From NCBI GenBank assembly GCA_038501785.1, contig JBAMJR010000090.1:100001-164000 (forward strand): DNA of 64,000 nt. Direction: 5' to 3'. Made by a program: the position numbers and the translations under genes. Of the stretch, positions 1 through 14,638 are shown piece after piece (within the stretch, counting starts at the first letter, position 1; every line of letters starts with the position of its first letter). This DNA is from Myoxocephalus aenaeus (lineage: Eukaryota > Chordata > Actinopteri > Perciformes > Cottidae). The notes under the pieces were generated by a model. That model saw only the letters and a program-made list of their open reading frames with translations. It searched no databases and had not been told where the DNA came from.

Positions 1-281
1 TGCCCTCGTGTTCATCACTCGCTCACGCATCACTCGGTATTCATCGGCAATGGCAAAAATGGCCGCTACTTGATTTCAATGAGTGACTTATTTGATCACA
101 ACGTGGTCTGCTAGTGTAAAACTCTGTTCGTGGTTTGCTAGTAAAAAAAAAGAAGGTTTTCACTTCTTCTGAATATCACTGCCCCATAGACCCGTTTATT
201 AACTGTTATTTTAGGATAAAAATTGATTGTTGATCATCTCTTTTTGAGACTCACTAACCTCCTTTTCTCTTTGTCTTTTAG
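1..281 (+). other. CUX1 intron, 3' part
   Basis: Sequence upstream of the first visible exon. It ends in a pyrimidine-rich tract (ctttttgtcttttag type) at 262-281. I see no coding exon or recognisable element here. Confidence 0.6.
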
Positions 282-329
282 GATTTCCGGAAACAGGTTG
301 CCCCTTTGCTCAAGAGCTTCCAAGGAGAG
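282..329 (+). CDS. cux1: CUX1/CASP exon (DFRKQVAPLLKSFQGE)
   Basis: The 16-codon exon reads DFRKQVAPLLKSFQGE, the start of the conserved N-terminal CUX1/CASP region (human DLRKQVAPLLKSFQGE). The acceptor AG is at 280-281 and the donor gtgagt at 330. It is phase 0 at both ends. It lies early in the protein, about residue 60 by comparison with human. Confidence 0.93.
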
Positions 330-857
330 GTGAGTAATTGGGACTTTATATTGACATAGTGATGGACACACATGCTCAAGCACAGCATTCAAACAGTGCA
401 TTTTCTAAAGCCTGATTTGCTCCCTCTCTCTGTGCCCGTCTCTATTTTCCACTTTTGTCTTTCCTCTTAAATCGTCATCTCTTCGCTCTCACTTCTGTCT
501 CTCTTCTCTCCGCCATCTCCTGTTCTTTCTCTTGCCACTATCTCATTTCCTCTCTTTCCTCTCCCTCTTTTCTTCGCTCTGCTCTGCTCTTGATTTTCTG
601 TCCTATTCATGAAGTCCTGTAGCCCGAGGGTGTGTTTAAATTGCATCCTGCAAAAAAAAAAAAAAAGGCACCACAAAACCCCGGCTCTAGCCAGTCACAA
701 CTCACCGAATGCTATTTCCTCAGACTTTGTTTGTCTGCATGATTCGGGGGTATTTGTTGATCTGGTGAATCATGAGCCCTTTTTTTTTGCTCATTTATTT
801 ACTTTCAATTGAATGTTGCGCCCTAGGTTTCTTTTTACCTTGACCTATAAGGGGTGA

Positions 858-901
<44 letters not shown>

Positions 902-1116
902 ATATCATACTCCCACTGTTCCCCTCTATCTCCTCCTCCATCATTTTGGCCTATTTCCATCATGACTCCTCCTTTCTGGCAGCCATGCATTTCCAGTTCA
1001 CTCCCATATGTGAAAGTCAGAGGGTAGGAGTGGAAGCGGCTGGTTTAGACTGGGGCGTTATTTGGGGTTGGAGTGGGTGGACATTCAGCCCAACAGTATC
1101 TCTTCCCAAGCGCACG

Positions 1117-1194
<78 letters not shown>

Positions 1195-4100
1195 AACAAA
1201 ATCATCTCAATAGACAGTGACAGTTCTGCGTTGCTACTGGCCATAGAATATTACAGTTTAACACAGGGTTAGTTTCCATATTCTTGTGTTATAGCAGCAA
1301 CCACAGCCAGTGGTTATGTAAAAATGCTGTAATTTATAGTGGTCCCACCATGTTCTGCTGATGATCCAGTCTATTTAGAGAATAGAAACGGCAGCAATAT
1401 AATTGTGGCTTTGTCAGCTGTTTCCACCATCCTCATGTTGACACACCTCGCCGGCGTGCACACCAGAACACGCTGAAGCACATAGTGGGTGGTCGCGGAA
1501 CCGAGAAAGACATTATCTTATGATTATTGAGATAATACTGTACACCCGCGCCAGTCTTAGCGCAGCCCATCAATCAGTCAACTATTTTGCGCGCTTGCAT
1601 GCCACAACACGAGTAGCTCTCAGAATGTGTAATTTTAGACTGGCTTTGTTTGCTTACCCCTCAGTGCTTTGATCAAGGACAAGCCGGTACCAAAAACCAG
1701 AGGGTCTTCCTGTTAAAGTCCCACAGTAACTCATCCTTAAGCATTTTACCCTCGGAGCTTGAATCTTTACTAAGTGAATGTGGAACCCAGACAGAACAAT
1801 AAAAAGTTTTATCCCAGGAACTTGGAGGTCTTGATCCTCTGTTTAATCTTTGTCATTGAAAGGTGGATGCCCTCAGGTCATAATTAATACCAATAACAGT
1901 ACTGTTTCCACAAAGCCTCGGTTTGTTAAACGGGTTACGTGTGTGTGTGTGTTTGTGTGTGCGTGTGTGTATGTTGCATGCTCAGTGTTCCTTGTTGGTC
2001 CATCGATCAGATAAGCTTTTCCATTATCCAAGGCTTCAGTCTCTGCTTCCCATAGCCTCCCCTTATCAGACTCCACTGGGGCCCACACACACACATATGC
2101 ACACACGCACACACACATGCGCGCACACACACACACGCAGGTCAGCCTGATGCCCTTCACACACTATGGGTTAGATAGGGGAGCGAGGCAGTGCTGAGTG
2201 ATGGTGGTGGCACAAGGTGCTGACGTACGTACGCATGTGTTTGTGTGTGTGGATGTGTCGGGGATACCTTTTGCAATTGCAAGCACTTCTCATCGGTAAC
2301 CTACTGATACTGGTGAGGTATCATTTGTGTCACTTCATTTGTTTTGCTTGGTGTGTGTGTGGGATGGGGGCAGGGAAGCATGTACTAGCAGATGTCATTG
2401 GGATTGGTTGAAAGAGCTGCAGTTTGGTGCAGCAGGGTTGTATTTGCAAATCCTGGGTGGTCTTCTAATGGCTCTGGTCCTGCAGTTAACCTGCCTCTAA
2501 CTGTAGGGTGTGTCCTACATTAAATGTCTATTTCCTGCCTCCCATGTTGGGCTATATAAAGATGCTGTACCACTGACCTTGGCCCAGTCATTGTACAGTC
2601 ACGCAGCCGGCTTCCTTCATTTCCATCGGCAGATCATTTTTTGCGTTCGTTTGTGAGCGTGTGTGTTTCTTTTTTATCGTGATGTTGTTGTGCTCTTATA
2701 TACATGCACACACATGCGCGCACATTTCGACGCTGATGAACAGGTTCGGTGTTGGTGTGTGAGAGGTATTAGTACACGGCATCAGTAATCTCCCATTAGC
2801 GGCCTTGCATTTGAGGATCCTGATCGCTCAATGTCACACAGCACATGAAGAGGGCAAAGTACACGGTGCAGCATGATGTGAGAATGAGATATAGTGTGTG
2901 TGTGTGTGTGTGTGTGAGACCAGATCCCTATACATGCCAGATAGACATTAGTGTGTGACAGAGAAACATGTGAGAAAGACTGACACTGAAAAAGATTGAG
3001 GGAAAGAAAGAAATGAGTCAGAACATGGAAGTGACAAGAGGGAGAATTCGAGAGAGACTGAGAGAAAGACATAGAGAAATATAGTGGGGGAAGAGGGAGG
3101 GGTGCTGGCACCAGCCTACTCAGGGCCAGATGTTTTGAGGCTAAAAAACTAGAGATGAATCAAAGCCATGTGAAGAGATTTATTAGGTTCCCATAGGAGC
3201 CCAGGCAGTATTACATGTAGGCCGCTCTGTTTACAGTGGCAGGAACCCCTAAACCACCCATCAACTACACTACTGGCTTGGCTGGGAATGTGAAGACTTT
3301 ATATTTGGACTTATATAGGCTTTTGTCTTTATTCCTTTTCTCTCAGTGAATGTGCTGGAGGAGTTGGAAGAGAAACACAAGGCTGTTTAGTCTGAGTGCG
3401 TGAGCCAGAGTAGTCAGCTGTAGCTCTGCCCAGTACAGTAGCACCCTCTGAATGTCTTTATTTGGCATCTGTTTCCCTCGATTTAGACTTGATTTGAGAT
3501 GTATTTCGCCTACTCTGTCTGCTTCTCATATTGAAGTGTGACACACAGACCATAGTAGAGCTTGCTGCCTAATATTTCAGCATTGACAGCAGTGTAAAAG
3601 TTCCCCCAGATTTTTTTCGAATGAATCTCTTATGGATCCAATCTAATGTAGTCCGTTTCAATAATATCGGTGATGGAATGCATGCCGTGCCCTCTTGTGT
3701 TAATGGCTGCAGCAGTAATGGATCCACACTGTATTGCTGCTAAGAGCTGACTGAATAATCTGCCCCTGCTGTGGCTGGAAAGACTGAGCCAGCTGTTTAA
3801 TGATGTCAGCGTGCTGGAGGGGAAACGAACACACACATTTGCACACACACGCACACACACACACCGGCGGACGGACGAACTTAGGCACACACGCACTCTA
3901 GGACAGACAGACTTGGACGCGCACGCGGCAAACGAAATGCATCCGTCATCGGCTGAACAGCTGAACTGACTTCACGGGAAGGAAACACCAGCGCCGCCAC
4001 TGTCAAGACAACCGTTATCGCATGCAGCATACCGATGCATAGTGAGGAAATACAGCTATGCAGACGACTCTGACTGTGAGATTAATGGGCCTGCCTTTGG

Positions 4101-4292
4101 AGTGTATGGCTGTGACAATCAGTTGTGAGGCGTTGTAACTGACAATTAACCATTCTGTTTCCCCTCTCTCCTTGCAGATCGATGCCTTGAGTAAGAGAAG
4201 TAAAGAAGCAGAGGCCGCCTTCTTGAACGTGTACAAGAAAATAATCGATGTCCCAGGTAAGACTACGACTCATGTCTGTGCTGCATGCGTCC

Positions 4293-4338
<46 letters not shown>

Positions 4339-5199
4339 ATTTGTCTAAACACCTCCCGAGTCCAAACAAACACGTGACCAGGAGACCCTCTTATCCATGC
4401 AGACAGCACCAAGAGGGGAGGAGAAACAGCACCACACCGCCCCCCTGCTGCTCCTTCACTGTGCATCCAGGCGTGCGTGACACCTTAGTATGTCCCCGCG
4501 AGCGCTCATCCCCACTGGTGAAGCCTTTAGAGGGTCTTAGCAGAAGGTGCGGCCTGATATGGATGACAAGTGCGCCCGCGATTGGCTCCTGCGAAGTGCG
4601 CACATGAGCAGTCACATTCAGCACACTGAGGCCGAGTGTTACAGAACACACACACAGCTACTGGTTGGAGATGTTCAGCTGTATGGGAGCCCTGGAGGGG
4701 CCGTGCATGTAGGCATGGGAGAGGAGTTGAGTTCATCTATAGCGTAAGGAGGTCATCATATTCCCACATGGATAGACCTACAGTAATATCTTTGGATTGT
4801 ACTGCTCCCAATAAGTCAGCCCCAGCTCTGACGGGGCTATTCTTAACTTGCAGCGAGACAATGATGTAATGCCTGATGCACACACACGCACACAGACACA
4901 GACCAGCCTGACTAATGCTGCAGTCTTGAAAGAGGAAACAGTGTGTTTTGTTCTGTCTTCTATCAGCTGAAGGCCTGGTTAGTCAGCCCAGTGTGCTCTG
5001 CTTTAGATTAAAGGTGTCTGGCGAGAGCGCTCAGCACCAGTGGCCCACAAGTCAAACTGCTTTTAACAGGCTGTACAGTTGATTTGGAGGGGGGCCTATG
5101 TGAAGGACGAACGCTTGATAAGAGGGAGAGAAAGTTGATTTTCAAGGGCACCGCGGCAGATAGGAGTCCAAATTCAGGGCATACAGTTGAGTTCCTTAG

Positions 5200-5232
<33 letters not shown>

Positions 5233-5376
5233 CAGAGCTTAGCCCTGCATGGTGTGTCACCTTGACAGCACAAAATCAGCATGAAATTCCCCAATCGTTC
5301 TCTGCTGATCTCTCATTAGCATAGTTAAGATATCTAACTGCGTCAGACATGAGACACGCATACACACACAGAGACA

Positions 5377-5411
<35 letters not shown>

Positions 5412-6282
5412 CCCTTACCCCCAGCTGTAAGCTGTCAGTTCCCCTTATCTGTACAACACACACACATAAACACACACAAACATGCAAACTGCTCTTTTAG
5501 CTGGCATGCTGATGAGCGTCGCCTGCGTCTCTTGGCTGCCTGTCACCAGTCTGCCACCCATGAGCACCAATCAGATGTGATTGGCCTGACTGACAGGGCT
5601 CTCTTCATCACACTGACAGTTAACCCTGCTGTGTGTTCAGAGATGTTGGTAAAATGCCTCCAGAAAGTTGTCTTTCTTCCTTCTGTCTCTTGTTTCTTTA
5701 ATCTCTTATTTACCTTGCCTATTTCACGGCTCCGCTTTGTCCATCTGTCTGCTCCCATGTTTCTCTTTTTTCTTGCTTTCAAGTTGCATCACAGTGAACA
5801 CTAACTGATCACAGCCCAGTAATCTTTGTTGTTAATGTGTGTCGTCTGTGTCTATCTACAAGTTATCCAGTTCTAATACTGGGTCAGTAGTTGACTCGTT
5901 ATTCCCCCACCCCCATACAAAACCAAGGTTTATCTCGTACAATGACAATAGTCTCTGTTGATACAAAGGCTGATAGTGTATCATTCAATAACCTTTATGG
6001 ATAAACACAATGTGCAAAACTAACTATGACCTTTCAGTGTTATGTGTTGGTAACTGTAACTGCCAAATCTCTGTTCTTTCTAATCAGTGAAGTGTGTTGA
6101 CATGCATTTTCAGTGGACCGATACTGAATTATTTTAGGTCAATATCAATGTATGATATTTATTTAATTCCAATTAAAATATATTGGTCAATACTTAAATT
6201 TGGCTGTGACGGTTTCAGGATAAAGACATATTCGGGATAGGATATTTACAACAGAAAAAGATACCAAAAAATGCATTTTATG

Positions 6283-6329
<47 letters not shown>

Positions 6330-9300
6330 CACCGCGTTTCACATTATTATGCAAATTACACTTTGCTCAGGTTTTCCTAAATAGTAATGCACAGTCAGTC
6401 AGTATCATTTAAGTCATCAACTGTTAGAGTATAAGTCAAATTCTATTGAACAAACCTCCTAATGATAACAGTATTTTTTTCAAAAATAAAAAACTCAAAA
6501 TGCAGTGTTCCAAATTATTATGCAGAATTTCAGAGTTTCAAGATATTTTATAGGTTGTAAAGAACAAAAAATTGTCATTTGCTGAATTTGCAGCATTAGG
6601 AGGTCATATTTACTGAAATCAAGAAAAGTTTGAATCCAAAACATCTTAACAGGTCAAGTTAGACCCCTTCTTTGATATCAACTTCACAATTCTTGCATCC
6701 ATTGAACTTGTGAGTTCTTTGATAGTTTCTGCTTTAATGTCTTTGCAGGATGCCATAATAGCCTCCCAGAGCACCTGCTTGCATGTGAACTGCCTTCCAC
6801 CCACATAGATCTTTTGCTTGATGATGCTCCAAAAGGTTCTCAATAGGGTTAAGGTCAGGGGAAGATGGGGGCCACACCATGAGTTTCTCTCCTTTTATGC
6901 CCATAGCAGCCAATGCCCCAGAGGTATTCTTTGCAGCATGACATGGTGCATTGTCATGCATGAATATGATTTTGCTACGGAAGGCACGGTTCTTCTTTTT
7001 GTACCACAGAAGAAAGTGGTCAGTCAGAACCTCTACATACTTTGCCGAGGTCATTTTCACACCGTCGGGGACCCTGAAGGGGCCTACCAGCTCTCTCCCC
7101 ATGATTCCGGCCCAAAATATGACTCCGCCACCTCCTTGTTGACGTCTCAGCCTTGTTGGGACATGGTGGCCATTCACCAACCATCCACTACTCCATCCAT
7201 CAGGACCATCAAGGGTTGCACGGCACTCATCCGTAAACAAAACAGTTTGAAAGTTAGTCTTCATGTAGTCCTGAGCCCACTGCAACCTTTTTTGCTTGTG
7301 AGCTTGGTTTAGGGGTGGCCGAATAACAGGTTTAAGGACACTTGCAAACCTCTTGACCATCCTACATCTTGAAGTTGGCGAGACTCCAGAGGCACCAGCG
7401 GCTTCAAACACCTGTTTGCTGCTATTCAATGGCATTTTAGTGGCTGCTCTCTTAACCCTACGCATTTGTTTGGCAGAAATCTTCCTTATTTTGCCTTTGT
7501 CTGAACGAACCCGCTTGTGCTGTGAATCGGTGACAAATTTCTTCACCGTCCGATGATCACACGCAATTCTTTTGGAAATATCCAATGTTGTGATACCTTG
7601 ACCAATGTATTGCACTATTTGCCGCTTTTCAGCAGCAGAGAGATCCTTTTTCTTCCCCATTTTGCCTGAAACATGTAGCTTGCTTAATAATGTGGAACAT
7701 CCTTCTTAAGTAGTTTTCCTTTGATTGGGCTCACCTGGCAAACTAATTATTATTATTATTATTACTATTTGGATGATTTCAATCATCCAAATAGCCCTGA
7801 GACACAATACCATCCATGAGTTTCATTGAAAAACCAAAAAATTAATGTTTATGACCCTTACATACAATTTGCCTAATAATGTGGAACGCGGTATGTGTAT
7901 GTATGTTTTTATATATATATATATATATATGCGCGCGCATTTTTTGGTATCTTTTTCTGTTGTAAATATCCTATCCTGAAACCGTCACAGCCAAATGTAA
8001 AAAGAAACTATATATATAGTTAGTTAGTTTCTTTTTACACATATTTTAAAATATACACGGATCTCTTTGATCATTTTTATTAAACTGATAATCCAGTATC
8101 AAGTCATATTAGTTCTCAAATGACTTGACTCACTGTATCCTGATATTGCTAGTAATTGTACTACGAGTTGGTCCCTACAGGAACCAGTAATCTTCCACAG
8201 GGAGATCAAAGGTCACGGTCAGCTCCAGAACAGATTCTCATGGAAGAGATTCATTGCCTTGCTCAAGGACACTTCTCTCGCAGGGCCTTGAATGCAGTTA
8301 TTCCTAGCTCACTACGCCACCTTGCCGCCCTTGTTTGTGTAATCTGCTTTACGGTGTGTTAATGTGGTGTGTTTTGTCTCTGCCAGATCCTGTACCTGTG
8401 TTGGAGCTGGCTCAGCAGCTGCAGCTGAAGCTCCAGAGGATGCACGACATTGAGACAGAGAACACCAAACTTCGCGAGACACTGGAGGACTACAACAAAG
8501 AGTTTGCAGAGGTCAAAAACCAAGGTTAGAGACGGGATACATGCAGAGCCACACGATCTGGGATTTTCCTGACTTTGAGAGGGGCATGGATGTAGGGCAC
8601 GCAATTAATCATAGATGAGCGTTCCTATACCTATGATTTAGTTACTGGCTGCAGCAGTGAGAATGATTAGAATGGCTACTTTAACATCTGGCCAAGGGAC
8701 AGCAGACACTGGCACATTTACAGTGGTGTTGATCAATGTGCATTGTCCTTTTAGAAATATATATATTTTAAAAAGTATACAGACCTGGACCTAAAGAGAA
8801 AAGACTGGATATGTCATAAACTTTAGTTTGAGGTGATCACCGTCTATCAATCAGAAACACTGTACACAGCGAGATGGTGATTTCATTTTTTTATTTTTTC
8901 GGTCTGGCTTAAACAAAATTTGTAAGGCATTATAACTGCTGCTAGTCTGACAAAAGTAAAGGTAAAGAACTGTGTAAATTAGAAATGTTCACGTGCAGAA
9001 TTGCAGCAAAATAATTTGAGTAATCCATGAAAATAATCTCACCGTTATGTCAGCATGTGGACGAACTTTTAAGTACAAGTATAAGGTCAAAGAAACATGC
9101 CGGTATTTAGAAGCCCTTTTCAAAGGAAGAGGCCACATTTGAACATATTTAATGCTTTATAAATGTTTTAAAAACACAAAAAAATGTACAAGGTTTTACA
9201 TTTTCAAATAGGTTTTCAGGGGGGGGAAAAAACACGAGGCACAGTTTCATGAATAAAAAACGACAGGCTACCTCAGGGTAAAGAAAGATGGAAAAACTGA

Positions 9301-9575
9301 CAGAGGCAGAGAGATGAGTGAGAAGCAGTAATAAAAGTGGTGTAATTTCAGTCGAAAAGGAGCAGCGAGCGAGCGAGCAGGGAATGTTTTGGAATCCCCC
9401 TTTCCTCAGCGAGAGTTAATTGGAACAGCTCGATAGCGGCAGGGTTCCATTCTGCCATTGATTTTCCTGTTCCCTCATCCTTTATCCCTCCTTCCCGCCT
9501 CAATAGATGGGGGATATTTAAACCCCAAAACACACTGTGGAACTCCCACTCCTGTTAAACGCACACGCGGACTTG

Positions 9576-9642
<67 letters not shown>

Positions 9643-10405
9643 GGGCCATTGATCCCTGCAACCTAAATGTTTAAAGTTCAGTTAAGCAGTTAAGGGGTAA
9701 GAGGGCTCTGAGGGGACTCTCCTCTATTGATTATGTGTCAGCGCAGTGAGACTGGAGTTTAAATCACACACACGCACACAAAGTGCTAAGAGCCCTCAGT
9801 CAAAGGCAGCAAGCAGCAATGCTCTTTATCATTGTCTCACTCACTTATATCTTTCTCAGAGAAACACACTCTCACACACGCAGGGAGGCCTATTTATTAC
9901 CCCAGTTATGTGTTGGATTTATTTCAGGCTGCCCCATACAGAGCTCACCCGTCTGCAGGTTATGGGGTTTCAGCAGTAATGCAGTCCTAATGAACACAGC
10001 ATATCTAATGTTGGCGAACGCTGAATATTCTATACCGGTCATGGATGTAAAGATTAGGCGGGAGCCGAGGCACTCGTCTGGCCGACAGAGGAAGAATGTG
10101 GAGTATGAAATGTGGTTCCTGAAGCAAAGGTCAAAAGGATTATCGTCATCACCGCCATTTATCACGCATAGGAACCCACTAGAGTCCGTTGTCCATATAG
10201 TTTGCAAATTGCCCATATTTGAACTGTTCTTTCCTCTTCTCTCAACGCCTGACTTTCTGCTTTTACCTCCTCCAGAGGTGACCATTAAGGCCTTGAAGGA
10301 AAAGATCCGGGAGTACGAGCAGTCTCTGAAGAATCAAGCTGAGAACCTGGCCCAAGAGAAGCAGCTCCAGCTACACAACGACTATGCAGAGAAGGAGAGG
10401 TAAAA

Positions 10406-10468
<63 letters not shown>

Positions 10469-13400
10469 ACAGTAGAGGTGTTTCAAGTCATAACATGATT
10501 TTGCCATTGCCAACCTTTGGGTCACTGTGACCTCAGACTGAACTGCTAAAATCCTAATCTTTGAATGATAGATTTAAGATTTCTGCCTATATTCAGCACC
10601 GCTATTCACAACTTAATTATTTCTTCTGAGCTTATAGTGCTTCTTTGTTTTCTCTCATAGTTATCAGTTTAATCAACGAATTGCTGCCTCTTGCTTCCCT
10701 GGTATTGCCTTCTATTAACAGGAGAAAGTAGGAATGGAAAATGAATAAAAAACAAAGCCAGCATTTTTGTCATGTGGGTGCTTGCCTTTCTTGTCTTGAT
10801 GGGAATCGACACCCCAGACTCCTATTTTCTGTCCTTTACCACAATATCTTTCACTGTTTTTTGTTCAGAATAATTGCTACCACAGACAGCTGTGTCTGAA
10901 AATACTAACTAAACTAAATGAAACCCAGGAAATGACTATACAATGTCAACAATTATGATTCGGTGTCACTTTATTTTGATACAAGTAATTTATTTTGGTT
11001 TAATAGGTTACTTCCTGTCCAAACCCCATTTCAAGGCATTTTAAAGTGTGTGGTTTTCATATACACAGGACGCCAGTGGCAGTAATACATAAGCTCACAA
11101 TTGTTGTCAGATATTTAAGGAACCTGAAAAAACAATGCTGACTACTGAATCAATGTATTAACTCTTACAAAAGCTAGAATGAGTTTTTCAAGGATGGAGC
11201 CCATTCAACAAATATTGTTTCATTTAAAAACATTCCTGGTCACCTTTCCTCTAATATGATACTGGCTTGTTTAAATTATCACGTGAATCCATTTGGGGTT
11301 CAGTTTTTTTCTAATGCATTTGGAGAATCTGTCCACCTTAAATTGTTATTTTGCTCCTATTTAAAAATAAAAATAAATAAAAAGCTCCTGGAAGAGAAAT
11401 GATGAGCATTCATAGGATCCGCTCAGGGCTTCAAGAGAAGGCACATTTTCACTGAGGGTGTTTCTTCTGTGGTGGTTGATCGTTTCGCAGCATTTCGGAT
11501 ACTGTCTGTTTGCAATCCATTTTCATCAACTTTACCTGCATATAGGTTATCAAATGGTCTTATATCATTGTCACAGTTCTTCTCAAAAAAACAATTCCCA
11601 GCAGTTTAGATTACTTACTTTCAGTTGCATCATATTCTCTTTTAAAAGTACGAAGCACTGCCAACCAATGCTCCTGATTTTTCTTCTTCTTTCACACTCT
11701 TATACATTCATTGAAACACTTGAGGAGAAACTTTCTCAATGATCATCTTGATCAAAGTCTCTGGCCCACTTTAAGTGATTTATAAGCTCTGTGTTTATTA
11801 AATGTACAGAGCTCATATTTCCCCTTGTGTCAATCATCTTGTTGGCCGTGAAGCCGCGTGGAAGCTCATTGCCTCTTTCAGCTGTACAGCAGAAGATCAA
11901 TTGTCCAACTGTATTTCCTTTACGTCAGTGTTTTATAGGCCCCTTCCTGTCTGCAGAGAGCTGACTTCCTGTGTCTGAGAGCGGCAGTAAATGGATGGCA
12001 CCTCTGATGCATTTTATCCTGCAAGGAGTGAGGGAAGGAGGGAGAGATGAAAGGATGAAGTAGAGGGCAGAAAAATAGAGATGACAGGAGAGACAGATTG
12101 GCGGAGAAGGGGGGCATCAAAGAGTGCCATAAAGACCGTCTTTGTGCTAGATTATTGATGTTTTTACACGCCATGGCAATTTCTCAGCAGAGCCCAACTT
12201 TTTAAATGCTAAGAATGAATCTATTTTATCCTTGTGGTTTCTGACACCACCTCTCCCCTCTCTCTCTCTCGCTCAACTCTCTCTCTCTCTCTCTCTCTCT
12301 CCCCCCCCCCCTCTCCTCGGGTGCAGTGTGCCCCAGTGGCCAGACATTCCTGCCTAATAGGGCTGCTTAATGAGGAGTGGGTTGTGTTGGGAGGATTTTA
12401 GTGGGGAAAACACTTCAGAAATGGTGGGAAAATAGAGAATAGTTGAAGTCGCCACAAAGTGTGAGCCCAAGATTTACTGACTCAGTATCTCTATCTGTGA
12501 CTTTCTGCCCCCGGCTTTCTTTTTCTTTCCTTCTGTCTGCCTCTTTAGGAAACTCCAGGAGAGCCAGGACTCCATGTCCTCAAGGTTGGAAGAGGCCGAG
12601 CACAAGGCCCAGTCCCTACAGACAGGTACTAGTCTACAGAGACTTTACAGACCTGTGTACAGTTTTAACCAGCCCAGACAAAATGGCAACCATATCACTG
12701 ACTTTGAGGTAATGCTGCCTTTAAATCCTCTGAAAACTTGGTTTAAAATCTTAAGTATTTCTCATTGAATGTTCATTCGTTGCTGACGTTGGGAAGTTAC
12801 ATCCCCAGTGAAGTTGAACACTTAATCGGCTTCATCTGGAATAGGTGGGTGTGGTTTTATCAGATTGACAACATAAGAAAACAACTCACTTCAGACCAGT
12901 GAGAGAAGCACAGCTAACGCCACAAATCTCTCACGTGTTCTTTGTGTGTGTAAAAGATGTAGTAGGAAGCTGTTGAAGAAATACATTTTCAGTGCCTTTT
13001 TTAAAATATATTTTTCTTACTTGGATGTAAGCTCTTCATTTGAAAGCTGACTTGTAAAAGGGGAATTCTCAATTGACTTGACTCTTTTATTGTGTTTTAC
13101 AGCACTTGAAACAACTCAGGCCGAACTCTTTGATTTGAAGACCAAGTATGACGAGGAATCCACAGCAAAGTATGTGTCTCGGTGATATATGTGTGTGTTT
13201 GTGGGTGACTTCTCCCCTCTGGCTCCTCCATAGTCTGTTCCTGACATAATCATCCTGTTTAGTGAATCTCCTTGCCTGGAAACTCCCCCATCTCTCCCAA
13301 ACAGCTGGATTGTCTCCCGCAACGCTCGGCGGCCTCCAAATCCCAGCATTACCCACGCACTTTAAATACTGACGGGGATTGTAATGCATTGTGCAGCCAC

Positions 13401-14584
13401 GGCAAGCACCAAAATAGAGTTTTTTTGTGTGGTGTAGGCTAAAGCGCTCTCTGATTGATCAGGGTAGCGGCGGAGAAGAGAGGTGGATGAGGGTCACTTT
13501 GAGATCTCCGTCTAAAAGCCAGACGGGCTTCTAAAAGGACCTGTAAGATAAGGTGGCTTCAATTACTTGAGCTGTGGGCATCTATCATTATCGATCTTAT
13601 AGTAGTGGCGAGGATGAGAACAGAAGCTTTTCCATGTCAGCATTCCTCACTGTAAAGTGGCACTTTATGACAGTCACACTCTGTTCCCTCGGGTTAGTAC
13701 CAGAACCCAAACCAGCATTACGTTCCAAGAAGAAACACCAAGCTTCTCCTGGTGTTTTATTGGTATACTGCAAAAAACTGATCGCAGTTTCCTTGAAACA
13801 TTAACACTTCTATAAATCCAGGACTGTTTAGACAATAGTCAAGGGCATCCTGCGTGCGCCCTGCACACAAAGTACGGCCGAGTATCAACTTGGCTTTTAA
13901 GGTTTCCCCACCCCATTTGCCATGCCCAGTGTCTCTCCATTAACAGAGTTGTTAAATTGATTGGCTGTTAAAAACAGATCGATCCCTCTTCTTCTCTTCC
14001 TCACGATACTTTTCTACCTCGCTCACTCCCACGCTTTGTCTTTTGTCTCTAGCATTGTGTGTTTGTGTGTGTGTAAGAGGAAAAGCGACAGGAAGTTATT
14101 ACATGCAGTATCATGACACTAATCAATAGGTTTCATAGTCAGAATCTCCCCCCGTGACCGTACTGCATCGCTCCTCTGCATTCTCTCATTTCTTTACAGT
14201 TTCTGTCCTTGTCTGTTCCCTTTATGTCAGAAGAAAACACATTTTGAAAAGGTATGGTAGGCCCCATTTGCTTACAGAAGCTAATAAACACATGCCGGCC
14301 CACATTCACACACATCCACATTCACTCGCTCACTCGCTCGTGAGCCTGAGGCAGTCAGGGTCCTTGACTATGTGGCGTGCTGTGATCTGAAATTTTAATG
14401 CAACGCTTTAAAGCACACACAAACCCTCTCTAACCCTGCACCCTCCCAGTCCTTGGAGTCCTTCCTCCGTTTACTGCTTGGCTGAGCAAATCGCCAGTGT
14501 TTGGCTGAACACAACTTTTAACCCTTCGACTGCATATATTTTGGCCCTGCAAAACACAAACGCCATAAATATCATGCACTTTTT

Positions 14585-14638
<54 letters not shown>

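Larger units (their letters stand above)
6197..7996. repeat. Outer inverted repeat enclosing the Tc1-like element
   Basis: The left arm (6197-6274) and the reverse complement of the right arm (7938-7996) share TTTGGCTGTGACGGTTTCAG and GGATATTTACAACAGAAAAA followed by GATACCAAAAAATGC. The left arm carries about 17 extra bases (6224-6240). The arms enclose TG and TA microsatellites and the whole Tc1-like element. The likely reading is an older palindromic nonautonomous element into which the Tc1 copy inserted. I cannot assign its superfamily. Confidence 0.7.
4257..8386 (+). other. CUX1 intron carrying a Tc1-like transposon
   Basis: A 4.1-kb intron. Contents: (TG)n 4294-4337, (TG)n 5204-5232, (CA)n 5379-5410, an outer inverted repeat at 6197-6274 and 7938-7996, (TG)n 6285-6326, the Tc1-like element 6332-7891, (TA)n near 7910-7930, and a 14-bp-arm palindrome at 7996-8039. 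The segment 8190-8310 (tgccttgctcaaggacactt) resembles a dispersed teleost repeat, but I cannot name the family. Confidence 0.65.

Noticed and set aside
865..1272. ORFs rich in CVCV/THTH on both strands here and at every CA/TG tract
   Set aside because: They are translations of dinucleotide repeats with no domain or splice support.
6818..7312. 164-residue plus-strand ORF inside the Tc1-like element
   Set aside because: It is antisense to the transposase and shows no domain.
8190..8310. Dispersed-repeat-like segment tgccttgctcaaggacactt
   Set aside because: Familiar from fish genomes, but I cannot define ends or family, so it is not listed as a mobile element.
9783..10403. 206-residue ORF ending in the exon at 10276
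   Set aside because: Only the last part (EVTIKALKEKIREYE onward) is coding. The rest is intron read-through before a good splice acceptor.
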